A DNA stretch of 10,968 nucleotides from Betaproteobacteria bacterium RIFCSPLOWO2_02_FULL_62_17 (GCA_001770355.1 MEQV01000025.1:1-10968), one strand, 5' to 3'. Positions 1 to 6,663 are shown, counted from the stretch's first letter. The notes: generated from the sequence alone by a model not told the origin. Numbers and translations: made by a program.

Positions 1-2
1 CG

Positions 3-378
3 ATCACCGCCGGGACGAACGAGGCCGAGGCGCAGGATCGCGCGCAAGACGCCCTGTTGGCGGCTTCTTTCCGGCTATTTTTACGATGGGCGGCGGTTGC
101 CCGTGCCGAGCAAGGCGAAGCGCGGCCAGCCTGTCGTCGTCCTGCCGGCACGCGCGGCGATCCAGCCGGCGATTCATGAAGCGATGTGCGAACAGGGCGT
201 GACTCAGGCGCAGTTAGGTGAAACGCTCGGCATCGATGGGCGTCAGGTGCGCCGAATTCTCAACCTTGACCATGAATCGAAACTATTTCAGCTCGAGGCA
301 GCGCTGGCGGCACCGGGGTTGCGGGCATCTGTGAGCGTGACGAAGGTTTCGCCGATTGCCGCAAGCATGGCTGCCTAA
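3..378 (+). pseudogene. hicB: HicB-type antitoxin, frameshifted and cut by the window edge
   Basis: HicB antitoxins neutralise the HicA mRNA interferase and repress their own operon. Two reading frames together give a HicB C-terminal part. From base 3 one frame reads ITAGTNEAEAQDRAQDALLA, matching the end of the HicB partial RNase H fold. The match then moves to the frame reading SGYFYDGRRLPVPSKAKRGQ, the usual HicB linker. A helix-turn-helix follows (GVTQAQLGETLGIDGRQV) and then a typical end (SKLFQLEAALAA). The change of frame fits one extra base in the T-rich run near 66-71. Left uncorrected, the first frame stops at 177-179. The N-terminus and any hicA lie outside the window. A sequencing error could also explain the shift. 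The family assignment is from remembered HicB sequences and is fairly secure; loss of function is inferred. Confidence 0.72.
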
Positions 379-637
379 AGAAGCCAACCGGAAGACGGCG
401 CTGGTCGGCAATACGCAGCCAGAAGCAAGCGCAGCCGCAGCGGAAAAAGCACGCGTGCGCCGCTACACCGTATTCGTGGGCGCCGGTTTGGCCTGCGGCA
501 GAGGGTCGCCGGGCCTGGTGGCATCTGTAGCCGGGCTCGGTACTGGTTGCAGGGCGCCCCTCCCATGGCGGCACGTTGTCTGGACTCATGGGAGGCGACG
601 AAGAAGACATTCCTTGAATTCATCTTGCAGCCAGTTG
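379..637. other. Gene-free stretch between HicB remnant and TumE promoter
   Basis: I find no convincing gene here. The open frames on both strands are arginine- and proline-rich, without recognisable domains or good ribosome binding sites. The only structure I see is a perfect 9-bp inverted repeat (CCTCCCATG at 559-567, CATGGGAGG at 587-595, 19-nt loop). It has no following T run, so it does not look like a rho-independent terminator. Confidence 0.5.
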
Positions 638-656
638 TATCAACTGTTGATATAAT
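638..656 (+). promoter_or_regulatory. Extended -10 promoter with overlapping 15-bp operator dyad
   Basis: TATAAT (651-656) is a perfect -10 hexamer preceded by TGA, giving an extended -10 (TG-n-TATAAT); no good -35 lies at 16-18 bp. A perfect inverted repeat, TATCAAC-T-GTTGATA (638-652), covers the extended element and enters the -10. A bound repressor would therefore block RNA polymerase. The obvious candidate is the HTH antitoxin encoded 370 bases downstream, since type II antitoxins commonly autoregulate. The start point expected 6-8 bases after the -10 falls at about 662-664, on the ATG of tumE. Confidence 0.7.
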
Positions 657-661
657 ACGCC

Positions 662-1024
662 ATGCGTGAAGATCCCGGGATCGAAATCCTGATTGACCTC
701 CACGGTCAGATTATCGATCAGGGCGAAGGCTATTGGGTCAAGATCGAAGCCTGGAGAGTTGATTCGACTGCGGAAATACCTCACGGGATTCGCTACGCAT
801 TGACGCTACATGAGCCTTACGGGAAAAGAATCCTTGGGTACGACAATTCACACTCGGTAAAGCCGAAAAAGTTCAAGTATGGCGGACGGAAGCTTACTTT
901 TGATCATAAACATCGACATGTCAGCGACAAAGGCGTTCCATACGAATTTCGAAATGCACAGCAACTTCTGGTGGATTTCTTCGATGAAGTCGATCGAGTG
1001 CTGAAGGAGGTAAAGCAGAAATGA
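662..1024 (+). CDS. tumE: TumE-family toxin (DUF6516-like)
   Basis: This 120-residue protein resembles the TumE toxins of type II toxin-antitoxin systems, whose biochemical target I cannot name. Family-like features are the central YALTLHEPYGKRILGYDNSH segment, the basic KFKYGG stretch, the His-rich DHKHRH motif, and the C-terminal YEFRNAQQLLVDFFDEVDRV helix. Length is normal and the frame intact. The ATG at 662 is supported by family length, but no ribosome binding site can precede it because the predicted transcript starts at or next to it. That suggests leaderless translation. Its stop overlaps the antitoxin start by 4 bases (ATGA), giving toxin-first order with coupling. GC is visibly lower than in the respiratory operon, as expected of transferred DNA. 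The family call rests on remembered motifs. Confidence 0.85.
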   Translation: MREDPGIEILIDLHGQIIDQGEGYWVKIEAWRVDSTAEIPHGIRYALTLHEPYGKRILGYDNSHSVKPKKFKYGGRKLTFDHKHRHVSDKGVPYEFRNAQQLLVDFFDEVDRVLKEVKQK

Positions 1025-1368
1025 AAGCCATCGTGATCGGCATCATGCCGCAGAACAAGATTCGGGAGCGAATCTTGTCGATCGCTCGCGGAGAGCACAA
1101 GCCGAAGCCAACTGAACCGAAGATCTGGTTTACGTCGATGCGTTCGCTTGCCGAAGTCTTGAGCGACGAGAATCGTGCCTTGCTGAAGATTATAAATGAT
1201 ACCAAGCCGCAGTCTATTTCTTCATTGGCCGAGGCTACCGGCCGCAAGCCGGGCAACCTTTCTCGGACGCTCAATACCATGTCAAATTATGGCATCATCG
1301 AGATGAAACGGGAGCGGAATCATGTGCGCCCGATAGCGAAGGCCACCGAGTTTCGGATCGTGGCGTAG
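1021..1368 (+). CDS. tumA: TumA-family antitoxin with winged helix-turn-helix
   Basis: This 115-residue protein is the likely antitoxin and autorepressor of the pair. The N-terminus (residues 1-40) reads MKAIVIGIMPQNKIRERILS followed by ARGEHKPKPTEPKIWFTS, the typical N-terminal part of this group and probably the toxin-binding region. Residues ~45-100 form a MarR-like winged helix-turn-helix of the HVO_A0114 type: LAEVLSDENRALLKII, then ISSLAEATGRKPGNLSRTLN, then the wing MSNYGIIEMKRERN. AAGGAGG at 1004-1010 lies 10 bases before the ATG, inside the end of tumE, and the genes overlap by ATGA. The palindrome at 638-652 is its most likely operator. The frame is intact at normal length. Confidence 0.85.
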   Translation: MKAIVIGIMPQNKIRERILSIARGEHKPKPTEPKIWFTSMRSLAEVLSDENRALLKIINDTKPQSISSLAEATGRKPGNLSRTLNTMSNYGIIEMKRERNHVRPIAKATEFRIVA

Positions 1369-1922
1369 TGTGCAAAGGTAGCGAAGTTAGCTCTCGCCAA
1401 ACCATTCACTATTACCTGAATGACCGAAACTGGGTGGGAACCCGTCGATCGATAGCCTGATTTAGCATATCTGGGAATGGCAGCAGCTGGATGTCCGCGA
1501 ACGGCAGCTTGTTGCTTGGAAGCGGTCGATCAGTAGCCCCTTTGCTCCGCTCCATCAATGACTCCTCCTGGCCGTACCTTAGAGCGCGGTTTTTGCCGTC
1601 AGAAATGCGCTGCTAAGGCCAAAAAACTTGGGTGTCTTTGACGCATAGCGCTGGCAAGTCAATTCGTTGTGCTGGTCCGACCCGAATCTCGCCGGCCAGC
1701 GCCATCGCCGTATCGAGGATGGCAGCGACCACGCGCATGGCAGTAGGCGACCCGAATTGTGCGTAAAACGCGTCGATTAGGAGCAGATCGCGCCGCGAGC
1801 GCGCAGACCAGTCAAGCGGCCTGCTTGCGTTTTCGCGAGGTGAATCAATCCGGCCGCGAAGTCCGAACGGCTTGCCAGCGCGCCGCAATACGGTGCTTGA
1901 ACCCCGCCGAAAACTTCGCGCT
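1369..1922. other. 554 bases with no recognised gene; probable junction DNA
   Basis: No recognisable gene is visible here. A 105-codon minus-strand frame (1930 down to 1613) is open, but I recognise nothing in it. A 47-codon minus-strand ORF (1555 down to 1412) has a strong ribosome binding site and is listed separately. I see no clear terminator after tumA. The stretch separates a transferred-looking toxin-antitoxin pair from a regulator that has lost its N-terminus, so it may be debris of an insertion or deletion. Confidence 0.45.
1412..1555 (-). CDS. Possible small protein, 47 residues, unrecognised
   Basis: On the minus strand a perfect AGGAGG (complement of 1564-1569) lies 8 bases upstream of an ATG (1555-1553). 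The frame runs 47 codons to a TAA (1414-1412). The product starts MERSKGATDRPLPSNKLPFA and ends TQFRSFR; it has a proline-rich, mildly hydrophobic middle and no transmembrane segment or cysteines. I recognise no family. The main support is the ribosome binding site; a chance ORF or remnant is equally possible. Confidence 0.25.
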   Translation of the reverse strand: MERSKGATDRPLPSNKLPFADIQLLPFPDMLNQAIDRRVPTQFRSFR

Positions 1923-3053
1923 ATGCACATTATGTTAATGTCGCTCCGTTACGCACCCCCAGTGGGGGCGATCGGAGCGAGTTTAGTGGTAAAAGCCGTC
2001 AGGCTGCTCAAACTCGGCGCGGCCGACTACATCACCAAGCCTTTTGAAATCGAATCGCTGCTGGAAAAAACCCGCAGCCTGACAGCTGCCGCGGCGGCCG
2101 AATGTCAGGGCGCGCAATTCGGCGTCTCTCCGGCGATGCGGCGACTGGAGGCGGCGCTGGTCAAGCTCGGACCGGCGGGCAGCAATGTGCTCATCACCGG
2201 CGAGCAGGGGGTCGGAAAGGAAAGCCTCGCGGTCGCATTGCATCGGCGCAGGTACGCCGACAGTTCGCGACCGTTTATCGCACTCAACTGCGGCGCCATT
2301 GCCGAAAGCGCGCTGGCGGCGGAGCTGTTCGGACAGGAGAAACCGGGTGCAGGCGGCACCGCCCGCGTGCGCAAAGGCGCGTTCGAATTGGCGCACGGCG
2401 GAACCTTGTTCCTGGACGAAGTCGGCGACGTGCCGCATTCGCTGCAAGGCAGTTTGCTGCGCGTGATTCAGGAGCGCAGGGTAATACGTTTGGGCGGCGA
2501 AATGCGCGTACCCGTCGATCTGCGCATCGTCTGCGCCGCCGAGCGGGATCTCAGGCAAAGGGTGGAGCGGGGGGAGTTTCGCGAAGATCTCTACTACTAT
2601 ATCAATGTGGTTGCGCTGCATGTTCCGCCTCTGCGCGAACGCAAGGAAGATATCCTGTGGCTGGCGCAACGCTTTCTCGAACAGGAGGCCGCGGGACGGC
2701 GTGGCGAGACGAAGCTGCTATCGGCGCGCGCCGAGCGCTTGATGCTGGAATACCCCTGGCCGGGCAATGTGCGCGAACTGCGAAGCGCGATCGAGCGCGC
2801 CTGTTTGCTCGGTCCGGACGGCGCGCTGCAGCCGGAAGCCCTGTTCGAAGAGCTGCCCCCGGCGTTCGACAGCAAAAGCGAAACCCTGGACGAACATCTC
2901 AGGATATTCGAGCGCCAATACATCACGCGCGTGCTGGCAATGCACGAAGGCCACGGGCGCATTACCCGTACCGCGGCGACCTTGGGTATCAGCCGGAAGA
3001 ATCTTTGGGAACGGATGAGGCGGCTCGGAATTGCCGCGAGCGGCGATGCTTAG
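1923..3053 (+). CDS. NtrC-family response regulator, receiver truncated, GAFTGA degenerate
   Basis: This is a bacterial enhancer-binding protein that would normally drive sigma-54 transcription. Numbering is from the ATG at 1923; ATG 1938 and GTG 1986 are alternatives and none has a clear ribosome binding site. Receiver homology begins only at about base 1986 (VVKAVRLLKLGAADYITKPF). The phospho-acceptor Asp is therefore absent, and the preceding ~20 residues look like junk. The AAA+ domain has Walker A GEQGVGKES (93-101), Walker B FLDE (163-166) and sensor II YPWPGNVREL. At the GAFTGA position it reads PGAGGT (141-146). At the usual REDLYYR arginine finger it reads REDLYYY (R220, Y226). The C-terminus is a Fis-type helix-turn-helix (ITRTAATLGISRKNLWERMR). 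The gene ends 298 bases before the molybdoenzyme gene, which it may once have controlled. The AAA+ and HTH calls are firm; activity is doubtful. Confidence 0.85.
   Translation: MHIMLMSLRYAPPVGAIGASLVVKAVRLLKLGAADYITKPFEIESLLEKTRSLTAAAAAECQGAQFGVSPAMRRLEAALVKLGPAGSNVLITGEQGVGKESLAVALHRRRYADSSRPFIALNCGAIAESALAAELFGQEKPGAGGTARVRKGAFELAHGGTLFLDEVGDVPHSLQGSLLRVIQERRVIRLGGEMRVPVDLRIVCAAERDLRQRVERGEFREDLYYYINVVALHVPPLRERKEDILWLAQRFLEQEAAGRRGETKLLSARAERLMLEYPWPGNVRELRSAIERACLLGPDGALQPEALFEELPPAFDSKSETLDEHLRIFERQYITRVLAMHEGHGRITRTAATLGISRKNLWERMRRLGIAASGDA
1941..1980. repeat. Nested inverted repeat at the regulator truncation point
   Basis: Outer arms TCGCTCCG (1941-1948) and CGGAGCGA (1973-1980) are perfect 8-bp complements. 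They enclose a second stem, CCCCC (1956-1960) and GGGGG (1964-1968), with an AGT loop. It lies immediately before the point (about 1986) where receiver-domain homology starts. It could be the end of a mobile element or a recombination site left by the event that removed the receiver, or a structured leader. I cannot assign a family. Confidence 0.5.
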
Positions 3054-3145
3054 TGCGGCAACCGGCTACCGTTAGAGTCCGCGCCGCGAAGCAGCTTCAA
3101 TCCTCGCCGCGAAATCTCGCCGGCCATCTATCCAGGCGCAGTAGT

Positions 3146-3161
3146 GTTACTCGGCGGTAAC
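3146..3161. promoter_or_regulatory. Dyad GTTAC-N6-GTAAC, possible regulator site
   Basis: GTTACTCGGCGGTAAC is a 16-bp dyad with perfect 5-bp arms. It is centred about 92 bp upstream of the predicted start point at 3246, a distance typical of enhancer-binding protein sites. The Fis-type regulator just upstream is a candidate ligand. This is inference from position and symmetry only; a 5-bp dyad can occur by chance. Confidence 0.3.
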
Positions 3162-3197
3162 GCATGCGCATCCTGCTGCGGGCTCTTGCCGCGCCTA

Positions 3198-3211
3198 TTG
3201 ATGCAGATCAA
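3198..3211 (+). promoter_or_regulatory. Perfect FNR/ANR (Crp-Fnr family) box
   Basis: TTGATGCAGATCAA matches the FNR consensus TTGAT-N4-ATCAA at all ten defined positions. It is the only such site I see in the window and lies 141 bases before the molybdoenzyme start codon. This implies induction under oxygen limitation by an FNR/ANR-type regulator, or by a nitric-oxide-responsive relative such as DNR that shares the motif. Confidence 0.8.
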
Positions 3212-3233
3212 ACCAGTCGCACGCGTCGGATTC

Positions 3234-3246
3234 TAGCCTGACACCC
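3234..3246 (+). promoter_or_regulatory. Predicted class II FNR-dependent promoter of the molybdoenzyme operon
   Basis: TAGCCT (3234-3239) fits a weak TAnnnT -10, as common at activator-dependent promoters. A start point at 3246 puts this hexamer at -12 to -7 and the centre of the FNR box exactly at -41.5, the class II position. The 5' leader would be 106 nt. An alternative -10, TTATAT at 3248-3253, would place the box near -56, a poorer fit. No GG-N10-GC sigma-54 element was found in 3054-3351. Confidence 0.5.
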
Positions 3247-3351
3247 GTTATATCTGCGGCAAGGCGTTTTGATCTGCGCAAATGTGGTCGGGTCGGCGCG
3301 GGCTTGGACGGGATCCGTCCTCAATCGCACAATTTGACAGCGGGGGATTGC

Positions 3352-5955
3352 ATGGAACTGAGCAGAAGGGGTTTTTTGAAGAGCATGGGCGCGGCCGGCG
3401 GGGTGGCCGCCTCAGGGGTGAGTCTGGACGTGATCGCCAAGGCCGCCGCCAAGGCAAAGACGTCGAATAAGGATGGGGGACGCGCGCGTGAGGTCCGCCA
3501 TCTCAAGTCCGGTTGTGCGATCTGCCCGAATTTCTGCGGCATCGATGCGACCGTCGTCAACGGCATCGTGCGCACCATCTATCCGGACGCTGCGCGTGCG
3601 GAGTTCTACAACCACGGCATCTGCCCGAAGGGCGCTTCAGGGATGTACAACGTGTACGATCCCTACCGCCTGAAGAAGCCGCTGAAGCGAACCAATCCGA
3701 AGAAGGGCCGCAACGAGGATCCGGGGTGGATCGAGATCAGCTGGGAAGAGGCGTTCAACGAGATCGCGGTGCGGATGGCGCGGATACACGCGTATAACCC
3801 GTCGAAGCTCATCTGGCAGCACGGCCAGGGCAAGTACCTGATAGGCGAGAATTTCTGCAAGGCGTTCACCAAGGCGTTCGGAACCCCGAACATGTCGCAT
3901 CGCACGACCGCCTGCGAGGCAGCCCGGCACGTAGCCGACGAGCTGACTTTCGCCAACCACGGCATTCTGCCGGATCTCAAGCACTCCAAGCTTCTGCTCA
4001 ATTTCGGCGCCAACTATCACGAGGGCGAACAGGCGTCGCGCTGGCTCGACTGGCAAACTGTGATGAGCCGCGAGCAAAACGCGATGAAAGTGGTCGTGGT
4101 CGAGCCCCGGCTGTCGGGCTGCGCCGCGAAAGCCGACGAATGGGTGCCGGTGCGGCCCGGCAAGGATCCGGTGATGCTGCTCGCGATGGCAAAGGTACTC
4201 ATAGACGATGGGACCATCGACGAACCGTTCCTCGTCGAATACACCAATGCGCCGCAGCTGGTCGACGCGAGCGGCGCAATCGCCAAGGACAAGGATGGCA
4301 AGACGCCGCTGGTCTGGGACACAGTGACGGGGGCGGCCAAGCCTTACGTTGCCGGGGTCAAGCCCGCGCTCAAAGGCAGCTATACGGTGGAAGGCAAGCC
4401 GATGCGTACAGCGTTCCAGGTGCTTGCCGACAGCGTCAAGGACATCACGCCGCAGCAAGCGGAAGAGGTGGCAGGTGTGCCGGCTGCCACCGTGGTTCGC
4501 CTTGCGCGCCTTTTCGCCAAGGAGGCGCGGATCGGCGAAACCATCGTGATCGACGGGAAGAAGCTGCGCTACCGCCCGGCGGCGCTCTATACGTTCCGGG
4601 GACTTTCCGCCAAGGAGCACGGCGTGCAAGGCTGGCGTGCAGGATTGGTCCTGAATATGCTCGTCGGATCGCCCGATGCGGTGGGCGGGCTCATACTCAG
4701 TAAAGCCAACAAAACGCCGAAGTACTTCGACGTCAGCGTATGCGAATACCCGCCGAAACGCGCAGACCTGGCGCAAAGCGTCTTCTACCCGTATTCGAAT
4801 CACCACATCGCGCAGACCTCCAACCTGACGGTTCAGGATCCGAAGGCATGGGGGCTGGCCTATCAGCCGGAGATGCAGATCTTCTACGGTACGAACCGGC
4901 CGGTTTCGATCCCGAATTCCAGCCTGCAATTCGACGGCCTCGCCAAGACGTACAACGTGGTCATCGATGTGCTGGTGACCGAACTGGCGATGTACGCGGA
5001 CATCGTGCTGCCGGACAAGACCTACCTCGAGTCGTGGCATTTCGCGCCGACGCGCAGTACGCCGGAAGCGGGCCACAGCGCGATTCGCCAGCCGATGACC
5101 AACCCCTTCAATCTCGAGCATGATGCCTTCAGCATCATGTGGGAGTTGATGAAGCGGCTGAATCTGCGCGACAAGTTCGCCGAAGAGTGCAACAAGGCGT
5201 GGGGGCTGAAGGAGGTCAAATTCAAGCCCGGCCGCGATTACACGACGCGCGAGGGCGTGGAGGTCATCTGGTCCGACAAGACCAGGAAGGATTTTTCGGT
5301 CGCGCTCGAGCAGGGCTTCGTCGGCAAGAAGAAGAGCGTCAAGAGCAAGTATCTCGACGGGGTGGAGTCCGCGTTCAAGGGACCGGGCAAGCCCAAGATG
5401 AAGTTATACGCCGACCAGCTCATCGACACCTACTACAAGGTCGAGGAGATAGCGAAGAAGAACGGCCTCACCAAGGTGGACCTGGTGCGATACAAGGAGG
5501 CCTACGCGCCGCTGCCCACGGTCGCGCACGCATACCCGACGCCGCACCGCGAGGCGAAGGACTACCCGTTCTACGTCATAACGCATAAGCGGATGTACCG
5601 GAATCAGGCGGGCTTCACCGCGAACAACGCGCTGCTGAACCAGGCCATCGGGGCGGACGCGGCCACCAATTACGTGCAGCTGAACGTTGCCACTGCGGCT
5701 CAGTTGGGCGTCAAGTCCGGCGACATCGTCACGATCGAAACCCGCGTCGGCAAAATCAACGGCACGGCCGAAGCGGTGCAGGGCATCCGGCCGGACACGA
5801 TAGCGGTGTCGTACCACTACGGCCGCTGGGGCGCCGGGTATTCGCCGGATGCGAAGAAGGGGATCGCGATCAACGAGGTGCTGGAATATCACCCGGACCT
5901 GATCTCCGGGCACAACTCGTTCAACGACACCAAGTGCAAGCTGTACAAGGCGTAA
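3352..5955 (+). CDS. Tat-exported molybdopterin oxidoreductase catalytic subunit (DMSO reductase family)
   Basis: Catalytic alpha subunit (867 residues) of a complex iron-sulfur molybdoenzyme, expected in the periplasm with bis-MGD and one [4Fe-4S] cluster. ATG 3352 is chosen because GGGGG (3342-3346) precedes it and a Tat signal follows (SRRGFLK, residues 4-10, then an Ala/Gly-rich stretch). Cluster ligands are C55-X2-C58-X3-C62-X28-C91, followed by the usual Lys. The block PLKRTNPKKGRNEDPGWIEI resembles ArrA/ArxA as I recall them. By gapless alignment to the ArrA segment SPNNISHSSICAE, C188 in GTPNMSHRTTACEAA is the likely Mo ligand. The C-terminal MopB domain ends SGHNSFNDTKCKLYKA. The arsenate-reductase RGRY-type segment is replaced by HGQGKY. 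It is first in a six-gene operon behind an FNR-type promoter. Substrate unknown: sulfur oxyanion, polysulfide or arsenic chemistry are candidates. The family is near certain, the subfamily is not. Confidence 0.93.
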   Translation: MELSRRGFLKSMGAAGGVAASGVSLDVIAKAAAKAKTSNKDGGRAREVRHLKSGCAICPNFCGIDATVVNGIVRTIYPDAARAEFYNHGICPKGASGMYNVYDPYRLKKPLKRTNPKKGRNEDPGWIEISWEEAFNEIAVRMARIHAYNPSKLIWQHGQGKYLIGENFCKAFTKAFGTPNMSHRTTACEAARHVADELTFANHGILPDLKHSKLLLNFGANYHEGEQASRWLDWQTVMSREQNAMKVVVVEPRLSGCAAKADEWVPVRPGKDPVMLLAMAKVLIDDGTIDEPFLVEYTNAPQLVDASGAIAKDKDGKTPLVWDTVTGAAKPYVAGVKPALKGSYTVEGKPMRTAFQVLADSVKDITPQQAEEVAGVPAATVVRLARLFAKEARIGETIVIDGKKLRYRPAALYTFRGLSAKEHGVQGWRAGLVLNMLVGSPDAVGGLILSKANKTPKYFDVSVCEYPPKRADLAQSVFYPYSNHHIAQTSNLTVQDPKAWGLAYQPEMQIFYGTNRPVSIPNSSLQFDGLAKTYNVVIDVLVTELAMYADIVLPDKTYLESWHFAPTRSTPEAGHSAIRQPMTNPFNLEHDAFSIMWELMKRLNLRDKFAEECNKAWGLKEVKFKPGRDYTTREGVEVIWSDKTRKDFSVALEQGFVGKKKSVKSKYLDGVESAFKGPGKPKMKLYADQLIDTYYKVEEIAKKNGLTKVDLVRYKEAYAPLPTVAHAYPTPHREAKDYPFYVITHKRMYRNQAGFTANNALLNQAIGADAATNYVQLNVATAAQLGVKSGDIVTIETRVGKINGTAEAVQGIRPDTIAVSYHYGRWGAGYSPDAKKGIAINEVLEYHPDLISGHNSFNDTKCKLYKA

Positions 5956-5970
5956 AGGGAGCCCGCAACC

Positions 5971-6663
5971 ATGACCAAGTTCGTAAGACTGATAGACCAA
6001 AAACGCTGCATGGGCTGCCGCGCCTGCGCTGCCGCCTGCGCCGCCGAAAATTACTTCACTCCGGAAGCTCCCTGGAACTCGATGCTCGAGTACGAGGTCG
6101 GCGACTACCCGAAGGTGAAGAAGATCTACAACACCATGAACTGCATGCACTGCGAAAAGCCGTCGTGCAAGGCCGCCTGCGATTCCGTAGGCGCCAAGGC
6201 GATTTCCAAGAACCAGTTCGGCGTGGTGCTGATCGATTACAACAAATGCATAGGCTGCGGCTATTGCGCCGCGGTATGCCCTTATGGCGTACCGCACCTG
6301 AACACGGCAGTGAAGGCGCTTTACCCCGGCAAAGGCAAGAATGGTGCAGAAACCATCGCCAACGCGGACCGGCATCCGACCCATCGCAAGAAGGCGAAGA
6401 CCGCCGAGAAGTGCACCTTCTGCACGCACAAGCTCGAACAGGCCGTAGCCGACGGCAAGACCGACCGAATCGGCAAGGACCAGGCATACACGCCGAGCTG
6501 CGATTTGGTTTGTCCGACGCAGGCGCGGCTATTCGGCGACATCGACGATCCGAATTCGGAAGTCTCCAAGCGAATCCAAGCGACCAACGCCACGCAGTTG
6601 CGCAAGCAGTTCGGCACCGATCCGCAGGTCTACTATGTGCTCGAGGAAGGAGCGAAATCATGA
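5971..6663 (+). CDS. Four-cluster ferredoxin beta subunit (PsrB/PhsB/DmsB type)
   Basis: Electron-transfer subunit (230 residues) of the molybdoenzyme. Sixteen cysteines fall in four groups able to hold four [4Fe-4S] clusters: C13/16/19/23, C58/61/66/70, C93/96/99/103 (CIGCGYCAAVCPYGVP) and C148/151/177/181 (CTFC ... CDLVCPTQARLFGD). No Trp or other replacement is seen at a cluster ligand. It has no signal peptide, as expected for a partner carried across by the Tat signal of the alpha subunit. AAAGGGAG (5954-5961) lies 9 bases before the ATG. The gap after alpha is 15 bases, and its stop overlaps the cytochrome start (ATGA, 6660-6663). The family is certain; its electron partner is probably the dihaem cytochrome encoded next, since no membrane anchor gene is present. 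Confidence 0.95.
   Translation: MTKFVRLIDQKRCMGCRACAAACAAENYFTPEAPWNSMLEYEVGDYPKVKKIYNTMNCMHCEKPSCKAACDSVGAKAISKNQFGVVLIDYNKCIGCGYCAAVCPYGVPHLNTAVKALYPGKGKNGAETIANADRHPTHRKKAKTAEKCTFCTHKLEQAVADGKTDRIGKDQAYTPSCDLVCPTQARLFGDIDDPNSEVSKRIQATNATQLRKQFGTDPQVYYVLEEGAKS

Noticed and set aside
356..655. Frames on both strands between hicB and tumE
   Set aside because: Mutually overlapping, compositionally biased, no domain or ribosome binding site.
1613..1930. 105-codon minus-strand frame in the gene-poor stretch
   Set aside because: No recognisable motif and no clear ribosome binding site; it may be mobile-element debris, but I cannot support a gene.
2102..3160. 352-codon plus-strand frame overlapping the regulator
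   Set aside because: Extremely Arg-rich alternative frame of a GC-rich gene; the real frame shows AAA+ and HTH motifs.
3268..3282. Second possible FNR site TTGATCTGCGCAAA
   Set aside because: The right half (GCAAA against ATCAA) matches at only two of five positions.
3637..5121. 494-codon open frame on the minus strand
   Set aside because: Antisense shadow of the GC-rich molybdoenzyme gene; Arg/His-rich with no recognisable domain.
5971..6663. Formate dehydrogenase or nitrite reductase (NrfC) as identity of the alpha-beta pair
   Set aside because: The alpha Mo-ligand context is SHRTTACEAA with a normal Cys and no selenocysteine; no NrfD or cytochrome b subunit is present. The beta subunit alone does not distinguish these enzymes.
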